From positions 1 to 29,079 of the forward strand of contig JBFWQM010000035.1 of the NCBI GenBank assembly GCA_050249455.1: a stretch of 29,079 nucleotides of DNA, given 5' to 3'. This stretch comes from JBFWQM01 sp050249455. GTDB lineage: Bacteria > Pseudomonadota > Alphaproteobacteria > MPNO01 > VGEU01. Position numbers and translations under genes: made by a program. Position 1 is the stretch's first letter; every line of letters starts with the position of its first letter. Positions 23,442 through 29,079 of the stretch are shown in pieces. A model generated the notes under the pieces. That model worked only from the letters and a program-made list of their open reading frames with translations, searched no databases and was not told the origin of the DNA.

Positions 23442-24116
23442 CTAGCCCGGCACGCCGAACTGCGGGAACAGCACGTTGTTCTCCAGGTGGATGTGCTGCA
23501 TCAGGTCGTCGATCAGCTTGGCGACGCCGGCGTTGAGCGCGCGCCAAGTGGCGCAGCCGTCGGCCGGCGTGACGCAGCCGTGGGTCAGCGTCTCCAGGTG
23601 GCGCAGCCGCGCGCCGTGCGCGTCATGCTCGTGGCGCATACACGCGATCGGATGCGCGATCATCGGGTGGCCGCCCTGGCGCATCAGCGGAAACAGCACG
23701 ATCTCCTCGCGCTGCATGTGCGATTCGAGCTCCGCCGCAACCTCCTCGAGCGCATCGGCAAGACCGGCGGGGCACGCGGGGTGGCGGGCGTGGACCTTCT
23801 CCACCGTCCGCGCAAGGCGGATCAGCTCCGGCAACTCGTGGCGGTGGACGGCGTGGTAGCGCGACAGGATGTGCTCGATCAGGGCCGCCGGCGCGCGCGG
23901 CGCGTCGATTTCGGACGCCGGCGCCAGCGCCGCCAGCGCCGCGGCGACCGCGGCCACGGGCAGGCCGTTCGCCGCCGCCGCGGCGCCGAGGGTCGCCTCG
24001 CCGCCGCAGCAGAAATCGAGCTTGTAGGCGCGCAGCACCGCGGTGGCGCCGGCAAGGTGCGCGGCGATGTCGCCCAGGGTACGCTCGGCCAGCGGCCGGG
24101 ATTCGATGACGCTCAT
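23442..24116 (-). CDS. ytfE: Iron-sulfur cluster repair protein (RIC, YtfE/ScdA family)
   Basis: A 224-residue di-iron repair protein. The N-terminal ScdA_N domain (about 5-55) carries the DFCCGG pair (C36, C37). The hemerythrin-like domain (about 75-222) supplies His and Glu ligands in RYHAVHRHE, ESHMQREE, MRHEHDAHG and QHIHLENNVLFPQF. Proteins of this type repair clusters damaged by nitric oxide or peroxide, in the cytosol. Its ATG overlaps the stop of the truncated hemoglobin gene (ATGA), so the two are translated together. It ends the nitrosative-stress operon downstream of the NsrR gene. Confidence 0.95.
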   Translation of the reverse strand: MSVIESRPLAERTLGDIAAHLAGATAVLRAYKLDFCCGGEATLGAAAAANGLPVAAVAAALAALAPASEIDAPRAPAALIEHILSRYHAVHRHELPELIRLARTVEKVHARHPACPAGLADALEEVAAELESHMQREEIVLFPLMRQGGHPMIAHPIACMRHEHDAHGARLRHLETLTHGCVTPADGCATWRALNAGVAKLIDDLMQHIHLENNVLFPQFGVPG

Positions 24117-24580
24117 GGCGTGCCTCCTGTGTGCGGCGCACGGCTGCGCGGCAGCGGCTCGCCGCGCGCGACGGCGATGCCGAGCTGCAGGCTTTCGGCG
24201 ATGCGCCGCGCCCGCACGACGAAATGCTCCGCCGCAGCCGGCGGACAGGCCTCGGCCGCGGTCGCCTCGAACAGCGCGAGCCAGCGGTCGAAGTGTCGCG
24301 CGTCCACCGGCAGGTCGCGGTGCTTAGCCATCGGGTCGCCGTGGTAGTGGCCGGTCATCAGGGCGACCGAGGACCAGAACGCGCACATCCGCGCGAGGTG
24401 CGGTTCCCAGTCGGCGATGCGGGCGGCGAACACCGGGCCCAGAAGCGCGTCGTCGCGCACCCGGGCATAGAAGGCGCGCACCAGCCGCTCGATCATCGCG
24501 TCGTCGATGCCGGTCGCCGCCGCGATCTCCGCCGTCAGCGCCGCCCGCCGCTCCGGGCCGCCGTGAAGGGGCGCACTCAT
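24113..24580 (-). CDS. Group III truncated hemoglobin
   Basis: A 155-residue truncated hemoglobin of group III. The proximal heme histidine is probably H96 in ARHFDRWLALF, the distal-side tyrosine is Y38 in RAFYARVRDD, and the CAFWSSVALMTGHYHGDPMAKH region is characteristic of this group. It probably binds oxygen and nitric oxide and serves in NO handling. The ATG at 24580 gives a normal length; a longer form starting at 24643 would run into the operator and is unlikely. Its stop overlaps the start of the RIC gene, and an NsrR-like operator lies just upstream. Confidence 0.92.
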   Translation of the reverse strand: MSAPLHGGPERRAALTAEIAAATGIDDAMIERLVRAFYARVRDDALLGPVFAARIADWEPHLARMCAFWSSVALMTGHYHGDPMAKHRDLPVDARHFDRWLALFEATAAEACPPAAAEHFVVRARRIAESLQLGIAVARGEPLPRSRAPHTGGTP

Positions 24581-24587
24581 GGCCCGC

Positions 24588-24618
24588 CTATAAAGGCATT
24601 TTCCATACCTGTTTATAG
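24588..24618 (-). promoter_or_regulatory. NsrR-like operator and promoter box before the hemoglobin gene
   Basis: The dyad CTATAAAGGCAT ... ATACCTGTTTATAG (24588-24618) is centred near 24602. Read as an 11-1-11 site it is TAAAGGCATTT-T-CCATACCTGTT (24591-24613). It matches the enterobacterial NsrR consensus AAGATGCATTT-N-AAATGCATCTT, as I recall it, at 8 of 11 and 6 of 11 positions. A minus-strand TATAAA (24612-24617) overlaps it as a probable -10 box, which suits repression. The NsrR gene lies immediately upstream. Confidence 0.65.
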
Positions 24619-24676
24619 TGGCTTGCCGCCCGCGCTTTGGCAACGGCCGCCGGCCGCCTGCGTCAATCGGCGCCGA

Positions 24677-25135
24677 TCAGGGCGTCGTCGAGTGCAGTTC
24701 GGCAAGCAGTCGGCGCATGCGCCGCCAGGTGGCCGGGGATTTCACCAGATCCGCCAGGGTGTAGCGGTCCAGGACGGCGAGGAAGGCGGCCAGGGCCTCC
24801 TCCAGCGGGCCGCGCAGGCCGCAGGCCGCGGCGACGGGGCAGCCGTTGCGGTCGCGGTCGAAGCATTCGACCAGCGCGAACCCGTCCTCGGTCACGCGAA
24901 TGACGGCGCCGACGCCGATCCGCTCGGCCGCGCGCGCCAGCCGCAGCCCGCCGCCGCGCCCGCGCACCCCCTCGACGAACCCGGCCTGGGTCAGGGTCAG
25001 CGCCACCTTCATCAGGTGGTTGCGCGAGATGCGGTAGCGCCGCGCCACCTCCTCGATCGTGTGCAGCTGGCCAGGCTCCAGCGCCAGCAGCATGAGCAGG
25101 CGCAGCGCGTAGTCGGTATGGAGGGTCAGTCGCAT
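24677..25135 (-). CDS. nsrR: NsrR-type Rrf2-family transcriptional repressor
   Basis: A 152-residue Rrf2-family regulator. It starts MRLTLHTDYALRLLMLLAL, followed by a winged helix-turn-helix with RYRISRNHLMKVALTLTQ and the wing GRGGGLRLA (about 60-68). Three cysteines (C91, C99, C105) are placed as in NsrR, whose iron-sulfur cluster senses nitric oxide. The spacing is C-x7-C-x5-C, slightly wider at the first gap than the C-x4-C-x5-C of E. coli. It precedes the hemoglobin and RIC genes on the same strand and very likely represses them. The ATG at 25135 lacks an obvious ribosome-binding site. It lies 44 bases after the ACMSD-like stop. Confidence 0.9.
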   Translation of the reverse strand: MRLTLHTDYALRLLMLLALEPGQLHTIEEVARRYRISRNHLMKVALTLTQAGFVEGVRGRGGGLRLARAAERIGVGAVIRVTEDGFALVECFDRDRNGCPVAAACGLRGPLEEALAAFLAVLDRYTLADLVKSPATWRRMRRLLAELHSTTP

Positions 25136-25179
25136 GCCGGCAGCATAGCACCGTTCATGCCGGCTGGAACCGGAACCGG

Positions 25180-26121
25180 TCAGCGCAGCCGCGGGAACAG
25201 CGCTTTCGCGTTGCCGTGCTCCATCATCGCGCGGGTGCCGGCAGTGAAGCCGGCATGGGCGTCGGTGCCGCGGGTCTCCGACTCGGCGATCGAATCGGGG
25301 ATGTAGGGGTAGTCGGTGCCGAACAGGATCTGGGTCGGCCCGACCAGCGCCTGCAGCGCGGTCAGCACCGCGGAGTCGCCCGACAGCGCGGTGTCGTAAT
25401 AGAGCCGGCGGAGATAGCGCATGGCCCCGCCGGGATACTTCCTGCGGTGCGGCGTCAGCTCGTCGAACAGCGCGATCCTGTGCGCCAGCACGGTCAGCGC
25501 GCCGCCGGCATGCGAGACGATGAACCGGATGTCGGGGCAGCGCTCCAGGGTGCCGGTGAACAGCAGGTGCGTCACCGCCCGCGTGGTCTCGCACGGGTAG
25601 TCCACGATCGGCCGCGGCGTCGGGTAGTCGCGCTCGGCGGCCTTCGGCGGGTAGGTCGGGTGCAGGAAGACCACCGCCTGGCGCCGGTTGAGCTCGTCAT
25701 AGACCGGTGCATAGTCGGCGTGGCCGGCGAAGCGGTTGTCGACGTGCGTCAGGTGGACGAAGCCGTCGAGCTTAAGGGTGTCCATGGCGCGCTCGATCTC
25801 GCGCAAGGAGGCGTCGACGTCGGGCAGCGGCAGGCAGGCGAAGCCGCCGAACCGGCCCGGATGCTTCTCGCGGCACTCCACCAGGTAGTCGTTGCAGCGC
25901 CGCGCCAGGTCGGCGGTCGCCGCCGCGTCGCCGTACCAGATGCCGGGCGCCGAGAACGAGACCATCGAGGTGGCGATGTCGAGCCGGTCCATCAGCGCCA
26001 GCGAGGTGGCCGGCGACCAGTCGGGGAAGTCGCGGTAGGCGGTGGACGGATAGCCGCCCGCGGTCTGCGCGTCGCGGAAGAACTGCGGCAGGACGTGGTG
26101 ATGGACGTCGATCTTGGCCAT
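25180..26121 (-). CDS. ACMSD-family amidohydrolase/decarboxylase
   Basis: A 313-residue enzyme of the aminocarboxymuconate-semialdehyde decarboxylase-like amidohydrolase group. Metal ligands appear in DVHHHVLP (H7 and H9), VVFLHPTYP, SHAGGALTVLAHR and the late Asp in FGTDYPY. Such enzymes decarboxylate or hydrate aromatic ring-cleavage products or gamma-resorcylate-like acids. The ATG at 26121 has GGGGAGG seven bases upstream. It is divergent from the SDR gene, and nsrR follows it on the same strand. The substrate cannot be read from sequence. Confidence 0.88.
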   Translation of the reverse strand: MAKIDVHHHVLPQFFRDAQTAGGYPSTAYRDFPDWSPATSLALMDRLDIATSMVSFSAPGIWYGDAAATADLARRCNDYLVECREKHPGRFGGFACLPLPDVDASLREIERAMDTLKLDGFVHLTHVDNRFAGHADYAPVYDELNRRQAVVFLHPTYPPKAAERDYPTPRPIVDYPCETTRAVTHLLFTGTLERCPDIRFIVSHAGGALTVLAHRIALFDELTPHRRKYPGGAMRYLRRLYYDTALSGDSAVLTALQALVGPTQILFGTDYPYIPDSIAESETRGTDAHAGFTAGTRAMMEHGNAKALFPRLR

Positions 26122-26210
26122 GGCGGCGCCTCCCCTGTTCGGCGACACATTGGGGCACGCCCGCGTGCCGGCGCAACGGCCATTGCGTCAACGGGTGCGG
26201 CAGACCAAGA

Positions 26211-26222
26211 TTTGCCGGCAAA
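26211..26222. promoter_or_regulatory. 12-bp perfect palindrome upstream of the SDR gene
   Basis: TTTGCCGGCAAA is self-complementary and ends 21 bases before the SDR start, within the 122-base divergent region shared with the ACMSD-like gene. It could be an operator for a dimeric regulator, but no cognate regulator is identified. Confidence 0.4.
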
Positions 26223-26243
26223 GAACCGGTCGGGGAGGCCGCC

Positions 26244-27044
26244 ATGCAGCTCACGGATGCCGTCGCCATCGTCACCGGCTCGTCGCACGGGGTCGGCGCC
26301 GCGACGGCGCGGATGCTGGCCGACCGCGGCGCGCGGGTGGTGGTGAACTGCGCCCGGAGCGTCGCCGACGGCGAGCGCGTGGTCGCCGACTGCAAGGCCC
26401 GCGGCGTCGATGCCGTGCTGTGCCAGGGCGACGTGGCGTCCGACGCCGACTGCCGGCGCATGGCGGCGACGGCGATGGACCGCTGGGGGCGGATCGACGT
26501 GCTGGTGAACTCCGCCGGCACCACCGTGTTCGTCCACCACGCCGACCTGGAGGCGATGACGTCGGAGGCGTTCACCCGCATCCTGGCGGTCAACACGCTG
26601 GGGCCGTTCCAGATGGCGCGCGCGGTGGCGCCGCACATGAAGGCGGGCGGCCAGGGCGCGATCGTCAACGTCTCGTCCGTCGCCGGGCTGCGCGGCACCG
26701 GCAGCTCGATCGCCTACGGCGCGTCGAAGGCGGCGCTCAACAACATGACTGTGTCGCTGGCCCGCGTGCTGGCGCCGGAGGTCCGGGTCAACGCCATCTG
26801 CCCCGCCTTCATCGACGGCCGCTGGCTGCAGGACGCGTTCGGCGACGCGTTCGAGGGCATGAAGGAGAACTGGATCCGCAACTCCCCGCTCAAGAAGGCG
26901 CCGACGCCGGAAGAGATCGCCGACGTCGTGATGTGGCTGGTCGAGGGCGCGGCGCTGACCACCGGCCAGTGCATCGTGTGCGACACCGGCATGATCCTGG
27001 GGCCGCAGGGCTCCTCGACGCCGCCGCGCGCCGCCGGCCGGTGA
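26244..27044 (+). CDS. Short-chain dehydrogenase/reductase
   Basis: A 266-residue classical SDR. The cofactor motif is TGSSHGVG (11-18), the NSAG motif is at about 89-92, and the catalytic Ser, Tyr and Lys are in VNVSS (144/145) and Y158-GAS-K162. The C-terminal GQCIVCDTGMILG closes the fold. It would oxidise or reduce a hydroxy/keto group using NAD(P). GGGGAGG lies five bases before the ATG. It is 10 bases ahead of the CoA-transferase gene, so both are one operon. The family of substrates, such as hydroxyacyl-CoA or ring-cleavage alcohols, remains open. Confidence 0.92.
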   Translation: MQLTDAVAIVTGSSHGVGAATARMLADRGARVVVNCARSVADGERVVADCKARGVDAVLCQGDVASDADCRRMAATAMDRWGRIDVLVNSAGTTVFVHHADLEAMTSEAFTRILAVNTLGPFQMARAVAPHMKAGGQGAIVNVSSVAGLRGTGSSIAYGASKAALNNMTVSLARVLAPEVRVNAICPAFIDGRWLQDAFGDAFEGMKENWIRNSPLKKAPTPEEIADVVMWLVEGAALTTGQCIVCDTGMILGPQGSSTPPRAAGR

Positions 27045-27054
27045 CGAGGGCGCG

Positions 27055-28599
27055 ATGAAGATCGTCACCGCCGAGGACGCGGCGGGCCTGATCCAGGACG
27101 GCTGGACCATCTGCACGTCGGGCATCGGCATGGCGGGCTATCCGGAGGCGGTGATCGCCGCGCTCGGCCGGCGCTTCGTCGCCGACGGCAGCCCGCGCGA
27201 CCTCTGCCTCGCCTACGGCAGCGCGCAGGGCGACCGCGCGACGCGCGGGCCGACGCACCTGGCGCGGGAGGGCCTGCTCAAGCGCATCATCTGCAGCCAC
27301 ATGGGCGCCTCGCGCGCGCTCGGCGTGCTGTCCTACGAGAACAAGGCGGAGACCTACATCTACCCGCAGGGCGTGATGGCGCACCTCTACCGCGCCATCG
27401 CCGGCGGCCGGCCCGGCGTCGTCACCGCGGTCGGGCTGCACACCTTCCTGGACCCGCGCCACGGCGGCGGCAAGATGAATGCGCGCACCACCGAGGAACT
27501 GGTCGAGCTGGTGACCCTGGGCGGGCGCGAGTGGCTGTTCTACCCGTCGTTCCCGATCCACTGCGCGATCGTGCGCGGCACCACCGCCGACACCAACGGC
27601 AACGTCTCGGTCGAGCACGAGATGTGCTTCGACGACTTCCTGGCGATCGCCCAGGCGGCGCGCAATTCCGGCGGCATCGTGATCGTGCAGGTCAAGCGGC
27701 TGGCCGCCGCCGGCACGCTCGACCCGCGGCTGGTGCGCATCCCCGGCATCCTGGTCGACTACGTCGTCGTCGCGAAACCGGAGGACCACCCGCAGACCAC
27801 GATCGACGACTACAACCCCGCCTATACCGGCGAGATCCGCGCCCCCGACGGCGCCTTCACGCCGCTGCCGCTCGACGTCGAGAAGGTGGTGCAGCGCCGC
27901 GCGTTCATGGAGCTGCTGCGCCTGGAGAACCCGGTGGTGAACCTCGGCGTCGGCATGCCGATGGGGGTCGGCGACATCGCGCGCGAGGAAGGCGCGTCCG
28001 GCTTCACCCTGACGGTGGAGACCGGCCCGACAGGCGGCACGCCGTCGAGCAAGATCTTCGGGCCGTCGATCAACCCCGAGGCGATCGTCACCCACGCCGA
28101 GCAGTTCGACTTCTACGACGGCGGCGGGCTCGACATCAGCTGCGTCGGCTTCGCGCAAGCCGACCGCGAAGGCAACGTCAACGTCTCGATGTTCGGCGGG
28201 CGCGTGGGCGGCGTCGGCGGCTTCACCAACATCACCCAGACGACGCCGAACGTGGTGTTCTGCGGCACCTTCACCGCCGGCGCCTACGAGATCGGCGTCG
28301 GCGACGGGAAGCTCTCGATCGTGAAGGACGGCCCGATCGGCAAGTTCGTCCCGGCGGTGGAGCACCTCAGCTTCAACGCCCGCTACATCGCCGGCCTCGG
28401 CCACAACATCACTTACGTCACCGAGCGCGCCGTCTTCGCCATGCGCGACGGCCGCTTCACCCTGATCGAGGTCGCGCCGGGCATCGACGTGCGCAAGGAC
28501 GTCCTCGACCGCATCCCCTTCGCGCCAGCCGTCGTTGACCCGCTCACCACGATGGAGCCCCGCCTGTTCCGCGACGGGCCAATGGGGGTGGTTCGTTGA
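27055..28599 (+). CDS. YdiF-like acyl-CoA:acetate/3-ketoacid CoA-transferase
   Basis: A 514-residue single-chain CoA-transferase of the YdiF/PCT type, in which the two subunits of smaller enzymes are fused. The first half has ICTSGIGMAGYPE and the second half holds VNLGVGMP. The catalytic glutamate is probably Glu322 in VETGPTGGTP. It would move CoA between short acyl groups and acetate or another acid, activating the product of the neighbouring SDR pathway. GAGGG lies four to five bases before the ATG, 10 bases after the SDR stop. The C-terminal MEPRLFRDGPMG lies close to a palindromic repeat. Confidence 0.9.
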   Translation: MKIVTAEDAAGLIQDGWTICTSGIGMAGYPEAVIAALGRRFVADGSPRDLCLAYGSAQGDRATRGPTHLAREGLLKRIICSHMGASRALGVLSYENKAETYIYPQGVMAHLYRAIAGGRPGVVTAVGLHTFLDPRHGGGKMNARTTEELVELVTLGGREWLFYPSFPIHCAIVRGTTADTNGNVSVEHEMCFDDFLAIAQAARNSGGIVIVQVKRLAAAGTLDPRLVRIPGILVDYVVVAKPEDHPQTTIDDYNPAYTGEIRAPDGAFTPLPLDVEKVVQRRAFMELLRLENPVVNLGVGMPMGVGDIAREEGASGFTLTVETGPTGGTPSSKIFGPSINPEAIVTHAEQFDFYDGGGLDISCVGFAQADREGNVNVSMFGGRVGGVGGFTNITQTTPNVVFCGTFTAGAYEIGVGDGKLSIVKDGPIGKFVPAVEHLSFNARYIAGLGHNITYVTERAVFAMRDGRFTLIEVAPGIDVRKDVLDRIPFAPAVVDPLTTMEPRLFRDGPMGVVR

Positions 28600-28639
28600 G
28601 GGGTTTGGCGGTCATGAATGCGTCGAGTGCCGAAGCAAC

Positions 28640-28773
28640 CCACCTCACCCTTCCCATCGCTGCGCGACGGGCTCCTTCCCTCTCCCGCCCAAGAGGGCGG
28701 AGAGGGACGCGTTCTAACCCTCTCCGCCCACTTTGGGGAGAGAGGGTGCGAGCGAAGCGAGCGGGTGAGGTGG
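28640..28773. repeat. 134-bp TIR element, inverted copy of 16352-16495
   Basis: Flanked by CCACCTCACCC (28640-28650) and GGGTGAGGTGG (28763-28773). It contains GGGCGGAGAGGG and its complement CCCTCTCCGCCC around the center, CCCACTTTGGGG, and GCGAGCGAAGCGAGCG. Read on the minus strand it follows the 16352-16495 copy nearly base for base. It fills most of the 241-base gap between the CoA-transferase and selA, and no coding region is supported in that gap. Confidence 0.85.
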
Positions 28774-28852
28774 ACGGCCGCACGAACATCCGCTCATCGA
28801 TTTCCAGCACGCGTCGTCATCTCACGGACTCGATCTGGCGATGGTCTTCTCC

Positions 28853-29079
28853 ATGACCGCGGCCGACCCCTCGCCGCACGCCGCGATCCCGTCGGTCGAC
28901 CGGCTGCTGCGCCGCCCGGAGGCGGTGGCGCTGACGGCGGCGCACGGGCGGACGGCGACGACGGAGGCGGTGCGCGCGGTGCTGGGCGATCTGCGCCGGG
29001 CCGTTGGCGCCGGCGCGGCGGCGCCGGCGGAAGAGGCGCTGCTGGCGCGCGCGGCGGCGCTGCTCGACGACGCGGCTCG
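28853..29079 (+). CDS. selA: SelA, selenocysteine synthase (partial, N-terminus)
   Basis: The first 75 residues of an open reading frame that runs off the window. The stretch AAIPSVDRLLRRPEAVALT, then GRTATTEAVRAVLGDLR, matches the conserved SelA N-terminal domain, where P-S-V-D-x-L-L is the hallmark. SelA is the pyridoxal enzyme that converts Ser-tRNA(Sec) to Sec-tRNA(Sec) with selenophosphate. The start could be ATG at 28853 or the in-frame ATG at 28841; neither has a clear ribosome-binding site. The neighbouring downstream sequence, likely selB, is not in the window. Confidence 0.8.
   Translation, partial: MTAADPSPHAAIPSVDRLLRRPEAVALTAAHGRTATTEAVRAVLGDLRRAVGAGAAAPAEEALLARAAALLDDAA

Noticed and set aside
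24581..24643. Upstream extension of the truncated hemoglobin to 24643
   Set aside because: It would run through the operator dyad and does not match the family N-terminus. The ATG at 24580 gives the usual length.
27531..28538. Second plus-strand frame of about 335 codons inside the CoA-transferase gene
   Set aside because: Shadow of the CoA-transferase in another frame; Arg/Gly/His-rich and without a start site.

Overview
This is a very GC-rich window (about 70% G+C by eye) from a Gram-negative proteobacterium. It is most likely an alphaproteobacterium of the Rhodospirillales type. The reasons are the stacked periplasmic solute-binding transporters (TRAP and Bug/TTT), an OmpA-type porin with a long proline-rich linker, an NsrR-type Rrf2 regulator, and intergenic GC-rich palindromes. 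The taxonomic call is inference. I see no phage, integrase, transposase, CRISPR array, tRNA or rRNA.

Layout. (1) 126-5901, minus: an operon reading dctP-dctQ-dctM (TRAP transporter), then a DUF1116/YlbE-like gene and an FdrA-like gene. In E. coli the last two families belong to allantoin/oxamate carbamoyl metabolism, so uptake and breakdown of a small carboxylate or ureido acid is a reasonable inference. (2) 6013-6477, plus: an NTF2/SnoaL-like protein, followed by an intrinsic terminator. (3) 6659-9207, minus: a CinA-C-like protein with altered active-site residues, an isochorismatase-fold amidase and a dihydroorotase-like amidohydrolase. (4) 9322-12045, plus: a secreted DsrE-like protein, an EamA permease and an OmpA-family porin. 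(5) 12216-19007: a cell-surface glycan module on both strands, with a GT-C-like membrane glycosyltransferase, a methyltransferase, an ArnC/GtrB-like GT2, an ArnE/F-like flippase candidate, a DegT/StrS sugar aminotransferase and an unusual NAD-dependent epimerase. (6) 19236-21942, minus: a flavin monooxygenase and a Bug-type binding protein. (7) 22084-23425, plus: three small genes, two secreted. (8) 23442-25135, minus: nsrR, then a group III truncated hemoglobin and a RIC/YtfE iron-sulfur repair protein, with a good NsrR-like operator before the hemoglobin. (9) 25180-28599: an ACMSD-type amidohydrolase divergent from an SDR and a YdiF-like CoA-transferase, a catabolic set. (10) From about 28853: the start of selA, cut by the window end.

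The intergenic DNA holds at least three palindromic repeat families. One is a roughly 135-144 bp element with terminal inverted repeats (16352-16495, an inverted copy at 28640-28773, and a worn partial copy at the left edge). Another is a CCCCTC/GAGGGG hairpin (3084-3128 and 19132-19212). The third is a GTAGGGGCGGG inverted pair (6490-6585).

The most interesting points are the TRAP + DUF1116 + short FdrA operon, the complete-looking Gtr/Arn-like glycan module with an epimerase that has Asn where the catalytic Tyr should be, the NsrR operon with its visible operator, and the palindromic elements.
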